Of a stretch of DNA of 64,000 bases, positions 53,528-62,191 are shown piece after piece. The stretch is from the NCBI GenBank assembly GCA_023450935.1, contig JAEXGH010000032.1, forward strand, positions 97,410 to 161,409, given 5' to 3'. The notes beneath the pieces are model-generated. The model searched no databases. It saw only the letters and a list, made by a program, of their open reading frames with translations, and was not told where the DNA came from. The position numbers and the translations under genes were made by a program. Every line of letters begins with the position of its first letter. Positions within the stretch are counted from its first letter, which is position 1. This DNA is from Verrucomicrobiota bacterium. Lineage in GTDB: Bacteria > Verrucomicrobiota > Verrucomicrobiia > Opitutales > Intestinicryptomonadaceae.

Positions 53528-54050
53528 ACCTCTGTGGAATTTCGTAAATTGGGAACAATCTTGAATACGGATGTTACACCTCTACTCTCTCCGGAAATAG
53601 TCCATACAGACGAATATGCCATAAAACCCGCGGATTTGTTTTGAAGCTTGGTATTTCACTCCAATGTGGAGAACTTGATGTGGTTGGATCCCAATAAGCT
53701 TGAATTTACCGCCACCTTCGGCGGGAGAAAACAAAGATGCAGAAGTATGCCTGTATACACGCGATATTTGCCTATCTACCTGTATTCTGGGGAAGAGCCT
53801 CAACGAGGTGAATGCCAAATTGGGCGAATGGCTGAGCATTCTACACAGGTTGTTGGAGACCACTGCCCAATACCATTATTCCATTTCGCCCGACTTGGAG
53901 ATGACGAAGAACTTTGCGACACTCTCAATCGGTGCCCATATTCCGGGTAAGAAAATACAAATGGAAGACCTTCTTTATTACACAAAACAGTTAATTCTGG
54001 TCGGGGATAAGTTGGAGGAAACGTTCACCCACGGGCTGGATTCGAACTAA
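53522..54050 (+). pseudogene. decayed coding region of unknown family
   Basis: Coding-like text can be followed in one frame (SVEFRKLGTILNTDVTPLL, HTDEYAIKPADLF), hits a TGA at 53642-53644, continues in frame (LVFHSNVENLMWLDPNKLEF), then shifts frame near 53725 (KDAEVCLYTRDICLSTC, SIGAHIPGKKIQMEDLLYY) to the stop at 54050. One stop and one frameshift mark it as a pseudogene. I do not recognise the family. Base composition is lower in GC than the housekeeping block. Its 5' part is probably lost at the IS scar. Confidence 0.5.
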
Positions 54051-54073
54051 AAGATACGCTAAGCCTTGACTAA

Positions 54074-54119
54074 GAAGCGCCATGTTGTAGCGTTATACAT
54101 ATGGCGCTTCGTGTTTTTT
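54074..54119 (+). terminator. hairpin with T run after the pseudogene
   Basis: GAAGCGCCAT and ATGGCGCTTC form a perfect 10-bp stem with a 17-base loop, followed after GTG by six T. Confidence 0.6.
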
Positions 54120-54311
54120 ACGGTACTGATACAAAGGGAAGTCAGGAATATTTCTTTGGCCATAATAACTACATATCGTTTTTTCATTGTTATCATTAAA
54201 AAACATCGTATAGTATTCTTCAAGCTTTTTTAAGAAATATATTTGTTTTTTTTCCATTTTCTTGTTGCTTTTTTTACATCGTATGAGAACATAAGGGTGA
54301 GGTGAATTTAT
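54120..54311. promoter_or_regulatory. AT-rich leader upstream of the fucosamine cluster
   Basis: About 190 bases of AT-rich sequence without a gene. It must hold the promoter of the four-gene cluster, but no -35/-10 pair is convincing. ACATCGTAT occurs twice (about 54203 and 54279). The ribosome site before the first gene is strong (GGTGAGGTGA). Confidence 0.4.
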
Positions 54312-55511
54312 ATGAAAATTCTTCAGATTTCAATAACGTCATTTTCTGAAAGTGGAAGGGGGTCGTTATATTCCGATTTAGCATATGCTTTGAATCAAGC
54401 AGGTCATTCTGTTACAGTGATTTCGTTAGATGCTAAAGTGGAACGTACCACCGATTCGTATAATCCGTACAGAATAATTCGTGTTAAGTCGAAACAGATT
54501 TTCAATACGAGCAGCATAAAAAAGGCTTTTTCGTTTTTATTTCTTCCGAAAATTTTAAAAAACGCTATGAAAGAATACCTAACAAACGAAAGTTTTGATT
54601 TGGTATTGTTTGAAGCGCCTCCTGTAACTTTGTATCCAGCAATTAGATATGCAATGAAGAAGTTTGGTGCAGAATCTATGTTGATGCAAAAAGATATATT
54701 TCCACAAAACGCAGTAGATTTAAAATTTTTCTCTAAATGGAGCTTCCCTTACTTGATGTTTCGTTTTATGGAAAAACAGATGTTAAAAACTGCAACATAT
54801 ATAGGTTGCATGTCGCAAGGAAACATTGAATTCATCTTAAAGCATAATACTTTTTTACCCAAACACAAGGTTGTATATTTCCCAAATACGCAAGATGCTA
54901 CTATTTTGCCACTTAAAGATAGGGTGGATTTTGAGAAAAAATATGGAATACCTCAAGATGCGTGTGTTTTTATATTTTCAGGTAATATGGGGAAACCCCA
55001 AAATTTGCCTTTTATACAAAATGCAGTTTTAAAGTTTAAAGACAATAAAAAAGCATACTTTGTTTTTATTGGCTCTGGTTCTGAAGCTAAAAAAATTAAG
55101 AATTTTATATCTGAAAACAACATAACAAATGCGCGTTTTTTTGAGCGTTTACCCCGAGAAGAATACGAAAAATTTGCGGCAAATTGTGATGTTGGAATAG
55201 TATCGTTAGATCCACGATTTACGATACCCAATTACCCGTCTAAGACATTGTCGTATATGAATTTAGCGCAACCAATATTGGCTGCTACCGATTTAAACAC
55301 AGATTACCGTCTTTTGATAGAAACTCAGGCTAAATGTGGCGTGTGGTCGAATTCTGCCGATAATGAAGCGTTTTTCAAAAATATACAATATATGATTGAT
55401 AATCAGCAAGAACGCGTACAAATGGGAGAAAATGGACGGAATTATTTGATAAAGTATTTTTCAACAAAGACATCTGTTGAAATATTAGAAAATTTGTTTG
55501 CTTCAAAATAA
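54312..55511 (+). CDS. glycosyltransferase family 4-like (WbuB/Cap5L-type, probable L-FucNAc transferase)
   Basis: 399 residues, GT-B fold. N-terminal half: MKILQISITSFSESGRGSLY, LAYALNQAGHSVTVISLDAK, LVLFEAPPVTLYPAIRYA. C-terminal half: FIFSGNMGKPQNLPFI, AYFVFIGSGSEAKKIK and CDVGIVSLDPRFTIPNYPSKTLSYMNLAQPILA with the nucleotide-sugar-binding Glu/Asp region altered. Followed 21 bases later by the three UDP-N-acetyl-L-fucosamine genes, which suggests that it transfers that sugar to a lipid-linked surface glycan. Strongly AT-rich with ribosome site GGTGAGGTGA. Confidence 0.8.
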   Translation: MKILQISITSFSESGRGSLYSDLAYALNQAGHSVTVISLDAKVERTTDSYNPYRIIRVKSKQIFNTSSIKKAFSFLFLPKILKNAMKEYLTNESFDLVLFEAPPVTLYPAIRYAMKKFGAESMLMQKDIFPQNAVDLKFFSKWSFPYLMFRFMEKQMLKTATYIGCMSQGNIEFILKHNTFLPKHKVVYFPNTQDATILPLKDRVDFEKKYGIPQDACVFIFSGNMGKPQNLPFIQNAVLKFKDNKKAYFVFIGSGSEAKKIKNFISENNITNARFFERLPREEYEKFAANCDVGIVSLDPRFTIPNYPSKTLSYMNLAQPILAATDLNTDYRLLIETQAKCGVWSNSADNEAFFKNIQYMIDNQQERVQMGENGRNYLIKYFSTKTSVEILENLFASK

Positions 55512-55532
55512 AAAATAAGGATAAATGGTACT

Positions 55533-56546
55533 ATGTTTAAGAACAAAACATTGTTGATTACCGGTGGAACTGGTTCGTTTGGAAATGCCGTTTTGGAACG
55601 CTTTTTAAATACCGATATAGGAGAAATTCGTATATTCTCGCGTGATGAAAAAAAACAAGATGATATGCGTAAATTTTATAATAATCATAAAATTAAATTT
55701 TATATCGGCGATGTTCGCGATGCAAATAGTATAGTAAATGCTATTCATGGTGTCGATTTCGTTTTTCATGCGGCTGCACTCAAACAAGTTCCTTCTTGCG
55801 AGTTTTTTCCAATGGAAGCTGTTAAAACGAATGTAATTGGTACTGATAACGTTTTAAATGCAGCGATAGCTGAAGGTGTTAAAAAAGTAATATGTCTTTC
55901 AACCGATAAAGCAGCATATCCAGTCAATGCTATGGGAACATCTAAGGCAATGATGGAAAAAGTATTTGTAGCCAAGTCTCGCAACACTAAAGAAACTTTA
56001 ATTTGTGGTACGCGATATGGTAATGTTATGTGTTCTCGAGGTTCTGTTATTCCTTTGTTTATTGATCAGATAAAAGCAGGAAAGCCTTTAACGATAACAG
56101 AACCTTCAATGACTCGTTTTATAATGAGCTTGGAAGAGGCAGTAGAGCTTGTTGTATTTGCTTTCCAAAATGCAAAATCTGGTGATATTATGGTTCAAAA
56201 AGCACCGGCATGTACTATCGAGGTTTTGGCAGAAGCTGTGAAAAGTTTATTTGGGGCGAAGAATGAAATAAAAATAATAGGAGTTCGCCATGGTGAAAAG
56301 CTTTACGAAACACTTCTAACTCGAGAAGAATATGTAAAGGCTGAAGATATGGGAGGCTTTTTTAGAATTCCAGCTGATGTTAGAGATCTAAATTACGATA
56401 AATATTTTGAAAAAGGCGAGGAGAAATTAGCTTCGTTGGAAGAATATAATTCAAACAATACTACATTGTTAAATGTTGATCAAGTAAAAGAAAAATTACT
56501 TACGCTTTCGTATATTAGAGACGAATTGTCAAATTATAAAATGTAA
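55533..56546 (+). CDS. wbjB: UDP-N-acetylglucosamine 4,6-dehydratase/5-epimerase (WbjB/CapE type)
   Basis: 337 residues, extended short-chain dehydrogenase. TGGTGSFGNAVLERFL binds NADP; STDKAAYPVNAMGTSKAMMEK carries the catalytic region. The Tyr of the usual YxxxK is Met here (MGTSK), a mark of the inverting CapE/WbjB group as opposed to PseB. RYGNVMCSRGSVIPLF and HGEKLYETLLTREE follow. It makes UDP-2-acetamido-2,6-dideoxy-L-arabino-hexulose, the first step to UDP-L-FucNAc. AT-rich; the next gene starts two bases after its stop. Confidence 0.9.
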   Translation: MFKNKTLLITGGTGSFGNAVLERFLNTDIGEIRIFSRDEKKQDDMRKFYNNHKIKFYIGDVRDANSIVNAIHGVDFVFHAAALKQVPSCEFFPMEAVKTNVIGTDNVLNAAIAEGVKKVICLSTDKAAYPVNAMGTSKAMMEKVFVAKSRNTKETLICGTRYGNVMCSRGSVIPLFIDQIKAGKPLTITEPSMTRFIMSLEEAVELVVFAFQNAKSGDIMVQKAPACTIEVLAEAVKSLFGAKNEIKIIGVRHGEKLYETLLTREEYVKAEDMGGFFRIPADVRDLNYDKYFEKGEEKLASLEEYNSNNTTLLNVDQVKEKLLTLSYIRDELSNYKM

Positions 56547-56548
56547 AA

Positions 56549-57679
56549 ATGAAAATACTTGTAACAGGAGCAAAGGGTTTTGTTGGTAAAAACGTTTGCC
56601 TTTTTTTGCGTAATGCAGGGTATGACAATATAATAGAATTTGATGTTGATTCGCCTGAATTAACGCTCGATAACGCTGTGCAAGATTGCGATTTTGTATT
56701 GCATTTTGCAGGTGTTAATCGTCCTAAAGATGTATCCGAATTTATAGAAGGGAATTTTGGCTTTACTTCTAAACTTCTTAGTAAGTTGAAATTGGCAAAT
56801 AATAAGGCTCCTGTATTGATAACCTCTTCTATACAAGCCGCTTTAGATAATCCGTATGGGAAAAGTAAAAAAGCTGCTGAGGATTATATGTTTGCGTATG
56901 CAAAAGAAACTGGGGTTGAAGTATTAGTGTATCGTCTTCCAAATGTGTTTGGTAAGTGGTGTCGAGCAAATTATAACAGTGCTGTTGCAACTTTTTGTAA
57001 TAATATTGCAAACGATTTGCCCATTACCGTAAACGAACCATCGGTGGAGATGACTTTAGTGTACATAGACGATATTGCCGAAGAAATTCTTCGAGCATTA
57101 AAAGGCCAGCCTACTCGAGGCGATGATAAAGTAATATCATCAAATTTTTGTATGGTACCAATCACTCACAAGATTAGGTTGGGGGAAATTGTCGATATGT
57201 TGTATTCTTTTAGAGATTCTCGCAAAGATTTACAAGTTCCTTTAATGAATGTTGGTAGTTTTGAGGCAAAACTTTATAGTACATATCTAAGTTATCTTCC
57301 CCAAGATAAGTTTTCGTATGAATTAAAGATGAATGTTGATGAACGAGGATCATTTACAGAGTTTTTGCGAACGATCGATCGAGGCCAAGTTTCAATAAAT
57401 GTTACGAAGCCAAATGTCGTAAAAGGAAATCATTGGCATCATTCAAAAAATGAAAAGTTTTTAGTGGTAAAAGGTAAGGCCGTAATACGTTTTAGAAAAG
57501 TCGGTGAAAGTAAGGTTATAGAATACAACGTAAGTGGCGATAAACTTGAAGTTGTTGATATTCCTACTGGATATACACATAATATAGAAAATATAGGTAC
57601 AGAAGATTTGGTAACGGTAATGTGGGCAAATGAGGCGTTCAATCCCGAAAAACCCGATACATATTTTGAGAAAGTTTAG
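56549..57679 (+). CDS. wbjC: WbjC/CapF bifunctional epimerase-reductase with C-terminal cupin
   Basis: 376 residues. N-terminal dehydrogenase domain (ILVTGAKGFVGKNVCLFL, FVLHFAGVNRPKD, NPYGKSKKAAEDY with YGKSK catalytic pair). C-terminal cupin from about residue 260 (GNHWHHSKNEKFLVVKGKAVIRF, GYTHNIENIGTEDLVTVMWANE) with a His-rich zinc site. In S. aureus CapF the cupin epimerises C-3 and the N-domain reduces C-4, giving UDP-2-acetamido-2,6-dideoxy-L-talose. Second enzyme in the UDP-L-FucNAc pathway. Confidence 0.92.
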   Translation: MKILVTGAKGFVGKNVCLFLRNAGYDNIIEFDVDSPELTLDNAVQDCDFVLHFAGVNRPKDVSEFIEGNFGFTSKLLSKLKLANNKAPVLITSSIQAALDNPYGKSKKAAEDYMFAYAKETGVEVLVYRLPNVFGKWCRANYNSAVATFCNNIANDLPITVNEPSVEMTLVYIDDIAEEILRALKGQPTRGDDKVISSNFCMVPITHKIRLGEIVDMLYSFRDSRKDLQVPLMNVGSFEAKLYSTYLSYLPQDKFSYELKMNVDERGSFTEFLRTIDRGQVSINVTKPNVVKGNHWHHSKNEKFLVVKGKAVIRFRKVGESKVIEYNVSGDKLEVVDIPTGYTHNIENIGTEDLVTVMWANEAFNPEKPDTYFEKV

Positions 57680-57682
57680 ATT

Positions 57683-58807
57683 ATGGAAAAATTAAAAGTT
57701 ATGACAGTTGTGGGTACTCGCCCAGAAATTATTCGACTTTCAGCATGTATAAAAGCATGCGATAAATATTTTAACCATATTTTAGTTCATACTGGACAAA
57801 ATTGGGATTATACGCTTAATCAAATTTTCTTTGAAGATTTAGGTTTGCGCGCCCCAGATAAATATTTAGATTCAGTTGGGAAAACGCTTGGTGAGACAAT
57901 GGGGAATATTATATCGAAGTCGTATGATGTAATGTTGGAAGAAAAGCCCGACGCTTTATTGATTTTAGGTGATACAAATTCCGCATTGGCAGCAATTTCT
58001 GCAAAACGTTTGAAAATTCCGATTTTCCATATGGAAGCAGGAAATAGGTGTTTTGACCAAAATGTGCCAGAGGAAATAAATCGTAAAATAGTAGATCATA
58101 TTTCAGATATAAATCTTCCATATACAGAACATTCGCGAAGATATTTGTTAAGCGAAGGCGTTCGTAAGGAGCATATTTTTGTTACGGGGTCGCCTATGTT
58201 AGAAGTGCTGCGCGAACATATGGATAAGATTGATGCAAGCAATGTTCTTGAAGATTTGAAACTTGAAAAAGGAAAATATATATTATTGTCGGCTCATCGC
58301 GAGGAGAATATAGATAACGAGAAGAATTTTATGTCGTTGATGAACGCTATAAACAATATAGCTGAGCGTTATAATATGCCCGTTATATATTCTACGCATC
58401 CTCGTAGCAAAAAGTTTATAGAAGCGCGCAATTTTAAATTTCATCCGTTGGTAAAATCATTAAAACCATTTGGATTTTTAGATTATAATAAATTGCAAAA
58501 GAATAGTTTCTGTGTGCTTAGTGATAGTGGAACGTTGTCGGAAGAAAGTGCAATGTTAGGATTTGTCGGAATATTGTTGCGAACATCGACAGAGCGTCCA
58601 GAAGTTTTAGATAAGGGTACTGTGGTTGTTGGTGGAATAACAGGAAACGATGTGGAACAAGCCATAGAATTGGCAGTATCAATGCGTGAGAATGCTGAAA
58701 AGACATATCTTGCTACAGATTATCAAGATGATAATGTGTCGGTAAAAGTTGTAAAAATAATTCAAAGCTATACAAAAATAATAAATCGTTTTGTATGGAT
58801 GAAATAG
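57683..58807 (+). CDS. wbjD: WbjD/CapG UDP-N-acetyl-L-talosamine 2-epimerase (WecB-like)
   Basis: 374 residues of the non-hydrolysing UDP-GlcNAc 2-epimerase fold: MTVVGTRPEIIRLSACI, VHTGQNWDYTLNQIFFEDL, LILGDTNSALAAISAKRL, FHMEAGNRCFDQNVPEEINR, LLSAHREENID, VIYSTHPRSKKFIE and CVLSDSGTLSEESAMLG. In this gene order it makes UDP-N-acetyl-L-fucosamine as the last pathway step. Three bases after wbjC. Confidence 0.92.
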   Translation: MEKLKVMTVVGTRPEIIRLSACIKACDKYFNHILVHTGQNWDYTLNQIFFEDLGLRAPDKYLDSVGKTLGETMGNIISKSYDVMLEEKPDALLILGDTNSALAAISAKRLKIPIFHMEAGNRCFDQNVPEEINRKIVDHISDINLPYTEHSRRYLLSEGVRKEHIFVTGSPMLEVLREHMDKIDASNVLEDLKLEKGKYILLSAHREENIDNEKNFMSLMNAINNIAERYNMPVIYSTHPRSKKFIEARNFKFHPLVKSLKPFGFLDYNKLQKNSFCVLSDSGTLSEESAMLGFVGILLRTSTERPEVLDKGTVVVGGITGNDVEQAIELAVSMRENAEKTYLATDYQDDNVSVKVVKIIQSYTKIINRFVWMK

Positions 58808-58868
58808 TAAGTTATAAGAATATGTTTTTTATATAACGTAAATGTAGGCTCTCCGGCGCATCCAATGA

Positions 58869-59222
58869 GTTGGGTTAGTATGTCTTCAGTGGGTTTATCC
58901 GCGTGAAAGAATGAGGGATATGGCAAAATCGAAAGCCTTGCCCGAGAAGAAAATCGCGCGCTCAATCACACCCGGAAATCCGCATTTGGAATGGGCAAAA
59001 GACTGCATAGCCGGAACTCTTCCGCCCGGAAATTTCGATTACGCCTCGCCGTTTACGGAAATGTGCCTGCTTAGCATGATTTCAATCAGTTTCCCGAACC
59101 AAAAGCTTGCGTACGATTCGAAGAACTTGAAATTTACAAACTGCGCCGAGGTCAACGACCAAATCAGAAGCCTCTACAATTACAAGCAGGAGTTCCTGCC
59201 CTCTAAAGCTTTCTGGGCTTAA
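58869..59222 (+). pseudogene. C-terminal fragment of a Gfo/Idh/MocA-family oxidoreductase
   Basis: The frame from about 58890 reads YPRERMRDMAKSKAL, then PGNPHLEWAKDCIAG, FDYASPFTEMCLLSMIS and NCAEVNDQIRSLYNYKQEF, the conserved tail of these oxidoreductases. The dehydrogenase half, at least 300 residues, is missing; upstream DNA is the end of the AT-rich cluster. GC content rises sharply at this point, so the junction is where the cluster DNA meets older chromosome. The intact relative at 8.0-9.4 kb has the matching FDYASQLTEVALLG. Possible ATGs at 58911 or 58920 could still give a peptide. Confidence 0.8.
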
Positions 59223-59245
59223 TTCAAATATTAATAATAAAAAGC

Positions 59246-59278
59246 AAAAGCTTCGCATATCCTTGCGGAGCTTTTTTT
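59246..59278 (+). terminator. rho-independent terminator after the oxidoreductase fragment
   Basis: AAAAGCTTCGCA, loop TATCCT, TGCGGAGCTTTT (one G-U pair) followed by more T. It is 24 bases after the stop and was probably the terminator of the once intact gene. Confidence 0.88.
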
Positions 59279-59397
59279 GTGTCTTTATCGCACATTGCGC
59301 GAAAGCCTTTGGAAACGATAAAAATAGTTTCAAAGCCGAATATGTCGCAGTACGGTATTTAAAATATTCTTGTCATCGTTAAGCAATAATTTGTCAA

Positions 59398-59451
59398 TTA
59401 TTCTATATAGAGTTGACGTTAGATTTATTCTATATAGAGTTGACATTAGAT
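59398..59451. repeat. 27-bp tandem repeat with a TCTATATAGA palindrome in each copy
   Basis: Copies at 59398-59424 and 59425-59451 differ at one base. Each holds the 10-bp palindrome TCTATATAGA followed by GTTGAC. The second GTTGACA is well placed as a -35 (TTGACA, 17 bases, TAGCAT) for the PEP-CTERM gene 90 bases downstream. Two phased palindromes before a promoter suggest an operator. The rest of the 59279-59530 gap holds no gene that I can see. Confidence 0.7.
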
Positions 59452-59530
59452 TTTCACATTATTAGCATTGTCGCCAATTAAAAACGACTGTGTTAAAAAC
59501 GCCAAAACAAACCTTTCAATAGGAACTTAT

Positions 59531-61032
59531 ATGCATAAAAACATAATTACATGCTCAATTATATTGTTTAGCGCGGCTAATTTTACGTTTGCGGATACTT
59601 TTCTTTGGCAGGGGAACAACCGGAATTCGGTAAATACCCCCGCAGCGTGGCTTAACGAAACCACGGGAGCAATCGCCGCCGTTCAACCGTCGGCAACGGA
59701 TACGGTAAAGATGGATTTTCAAAATTCGACGACCGAAAGCGGCGCGCCCTATGCCCGTCAGATTATAACTTTTTTAGGTTCGGATATTGCTTGGGGCGAT
59801 ACAACTTTTAAAAATATCAACACTAATCTGCCCTCTACCGATATACTCGACAAGTTCATTTCGCAGGGAACCGGCAGAAATATTTCAATGAGGTCTCTCG
59901 CTTACGAAAACGGCGAAAACCCCAACTATTTGTGGCTTGGCGGCGGAGATTCTGCAACGCCCGCAAACATCTCGATTCAAAATTCCGTTCAAATGGGTTC
60001 GGTTTCCGACACTTCCGCAATGAAAGGCGTTCTTGTTTTAGGCGGGAACAGCAACGTGGGCGCTGGAAGCAGCGGCGGTGCAATCGGCCCCTGCCAAAAA
60101 GTAGAGATAGGCGGAAACACCGTTCTCTACGGGAATTCCACGCTCGGTTTCAACACGAATCTTTCGGGGACGTCGTCCGCTCCTTCCGTTTCAATAGGCG
60201 GTGTAATCAAAATGAACGCTTTAAACGGAATGTCGCCCACGCTTTGGCTTACGAGAATCGTACATATTCGGGAACAAGTGGCGTAAACACATACGTCAAA
60301 GGGCGTGGAATAGACGGCTCGGGTGCGGTAAAGAACAATCTGACTTCGGGCTTTGCAGATTTCAATACGATACTCGAACTTGCGACGCAAGCCGGCGACA
60401 ACTTCAAATTCGACGGCACGATGAACCTAGGCGCGACTTCTTCCAATAAATTGAGCGTTGTAAAGAGCGGCGAGGGAAAACAAATTCTCGTATTGCGCAA
60501 TGAAGACGTCGCTTTAACCGCCTCCTCGGTTTCGGTTGAAGCCGGAAACTTAGAGCTGTTCAACGGCGGTTCGGCGTTTCAGTCGCTCGCTTTAAATTCG
60601 GGAAAGTTCGGAGCGGCAAGCGCGGATGGGAGAACGGGGGGAATTGCCAAATTCTCGACCGGCACTTTTGACGGCGGTATTCTGTCCGTAGATATTTTTA
60701 GCGCAAGTTCCTGCGATGTTGTCGCTTTTTCAGATTCTTTAAATGTCGCCGCAATAACGACTGTCGAATTGGAGTTGGAGAATTTTACCGGAAACGGCGG
60801 CATATATGAATATTCGATAATCGAAACTCCGACAATAACCGGAATAGATCCCGCAAATATCGACGATTATTTTACCGCGGTTGATTCGCACGGGAACGCA
60901 ATAGAATCGGCGTCGTTTTCATATGCAGATTCCAAAATATATCTCACTGTTAATATTCCCGAGCCTTCAATCTACGCAGTGACCTTCTCTGTGCTCGCGC
61001 TCGGCTTTGCCGTTTGGCGTAAACGCAAATAG
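59531..61032 (+). pseudogene. PEP-CTERM surface protein gene with a frameshift
   Basis: ATG 59531 has AGGAA five bases upstream and opens a signal peptide (MHKNIITCSIILFSAANFTFA). The frame reads FLWQGNNRNSVNTPAAWLNE, a beta-helix-like autotransporter or PEP-CTERM passenger pattern, up to about 60242. There a three-T run (60243-60245) appears one base short: the downstream frame continues as LAYENRTYSGTSGVNTY and runs to the sorting tail IPEPSIYAVTFSVLALGFAVWRKRK. The PEP motif, membrane helix and basic end are complete. One lost T explains everything: a mutation, a phase-variation slip or a sequencing error. Confidence 0.82.
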
Positions 61033-61348
61033 TTGGCGTTTTGTCGAGCATCTGGTCGGCGACTATGCGCTTTAAACGCACGTTCTCGCGTTCAAGCTCT
61101 CGAAGCCTTTGTATGCTCTTTGAGTCCATTCCGCCGTATTTTGCCTTCCAGCGGTAATACGACTAATCGTTGACCCCATACTTGCGTAGCGTATCCGAAA
61201 CGTTGTTCGACACCTCCGGCTCCTTGAGTATTTGCGTGATTTGCTCTTCCGTGTATTTTTTGCGTCTATTGCCCATTTGATTTGCCTTCCTATTTTGCAA
61301 ATCAATTTACCCCTTGCAAGTCTGTCCTACTTTTCGGGCACACAGCAC
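61033..61348 (-). mobile_element. IS3-family insertion sequence remnant (orfA part and one end)
   Basis: The minus strand from ATG 61276 reads MGNRRKKYTEEQITQILKEP, then RKYGVND, a TAG stop (61165-61163), SYYRWKAKYGGMDSKSIQRL and RENVRLKRIVADQMLDK. This is an IS3-type OrfA with helix-turn-helix and leucine zipper, broken by one stop and cut off before orfB. The terminal repeat is at 61323-61348, ending in CACAGCAC on the plus strand. It lies flush against the end of the PEP-CTERM gene. Confidence 0.85.
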
Positions 61349-61508
61349 CAAATTTCAGCTTAAAACTGCAATTTTTTGAGTGTTTTTGTCCCATTTTGTC
61401 CCAAGAATTTAAATGACTGTAAACCCAGTAAAATAGCGGGCTATAAAGATTTTAGTATTTTAAAAGCAAAAAGCCCTGAAGAAATCAGGGCTTTGGAGAA
61501 AAGAATTA

Positions 61509-62171
61509 TTAGTTGTTTTTATTAGAAGCGTTATTACTTTCTTCGACTTGAAGTTTCAAGAAGACTTTACCTTCTTCGCCAACTGGAGCTGTTGCTTTGT
61601 AAATCTTGAACTTGCCATCCGACGATGTTTCGCCCGTGGCTTTTGCAGTTGTTTCTGTCCAGTTGATGAGGTCAACCGACTTCAACGCTTTGACATTCAC
61701 AACGCCCTCTGCGTCTACGCTGACTGGGAATTGCAAACTTACACCAGTTGCGTCTGACGTATGCTTGAAGGAAGCATTAGCGTCATACGATGTAGCCTTC
61801 GACGCATCCAACCCAAATGCAAACTTTTCAAGATTTGTTATGCCGTCATTGTGCGGTGTTGCATTTGGAAGTACGTTGTCGCCTGTCAAACCTGTATTAT
61901 TTGCCCATTTATTGTATGGTGATTTTGATTCAATTGTATTTTCAATATAAACGTCTTTACCTTCCTTGAAAATATATTTGCTATTATCATTCCAAACTAG
62001 GCAACGATACGAATTTAATATTATATCTTTATAGGAAACATATACTGACAATTCGTTTGAGTTTGAATTTGCAATCACATTCCAAGTTTCACCAAAGTCG
62101 TCTGATACACTCCATTCGTATTGTGGATTATATCCGCTCACTTCAGTTGTGAACTTTACTGTTGAATACAA
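61509..62171 (-). pseudogene. C-terminal part of a secreted surface protein, 5' end cut off by the CRISPR array
   Basis: 220 residues remain. The visible part has an Ig-like strand region (YEWSVSDDFGETWNVIANSN), then TPHNDGITNLEKFAFGLDAS, the calcium-loop motif common near the C-termini of Verrucomicrobial exported proteins, then LKSVDLINWTETTAKATGE and GKVFLKLQVEES. No signal peptide or proper start exists: the frame runs upstream directly into the truncated CRISPR repeat at 62184-62191, and the only start candidate is a TTG at 62171. The gene has lost its 5' part in the same event that cut the array. Confidence 0.75.
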
Positions 62172-62183
62172 TTCTGCTTCTTC

Positions 62184-62191
62184 GGCGCGAC
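62184..62191 (-). repeat. truncated terminal CRISPR repeat (8 nt)
   Basis: GGCGCGAC matches the last eight bases (plus strand) of the repeat and lies exactly 34 bases, one normal spacer length, before the first full repeat at 62226. The other 24 bases are replaced by surface-protein gene sequence. Confidence 0.7.

Noticed and set aside
59223..59530. Riboswitch or small RNA in the gap before the PEP-CTERM gene
   Set aside because: Only a terminator and the 27-bp tandem repeat were seen; no conserved riboswitch core.
60243..60245. Programmed ribosomal frameshift in the PEP-CTERM gene
   Set aside because: The sequence around the shift is not a classical slippery heptamer with a stimulatory structure; a lost base explains it more simply.
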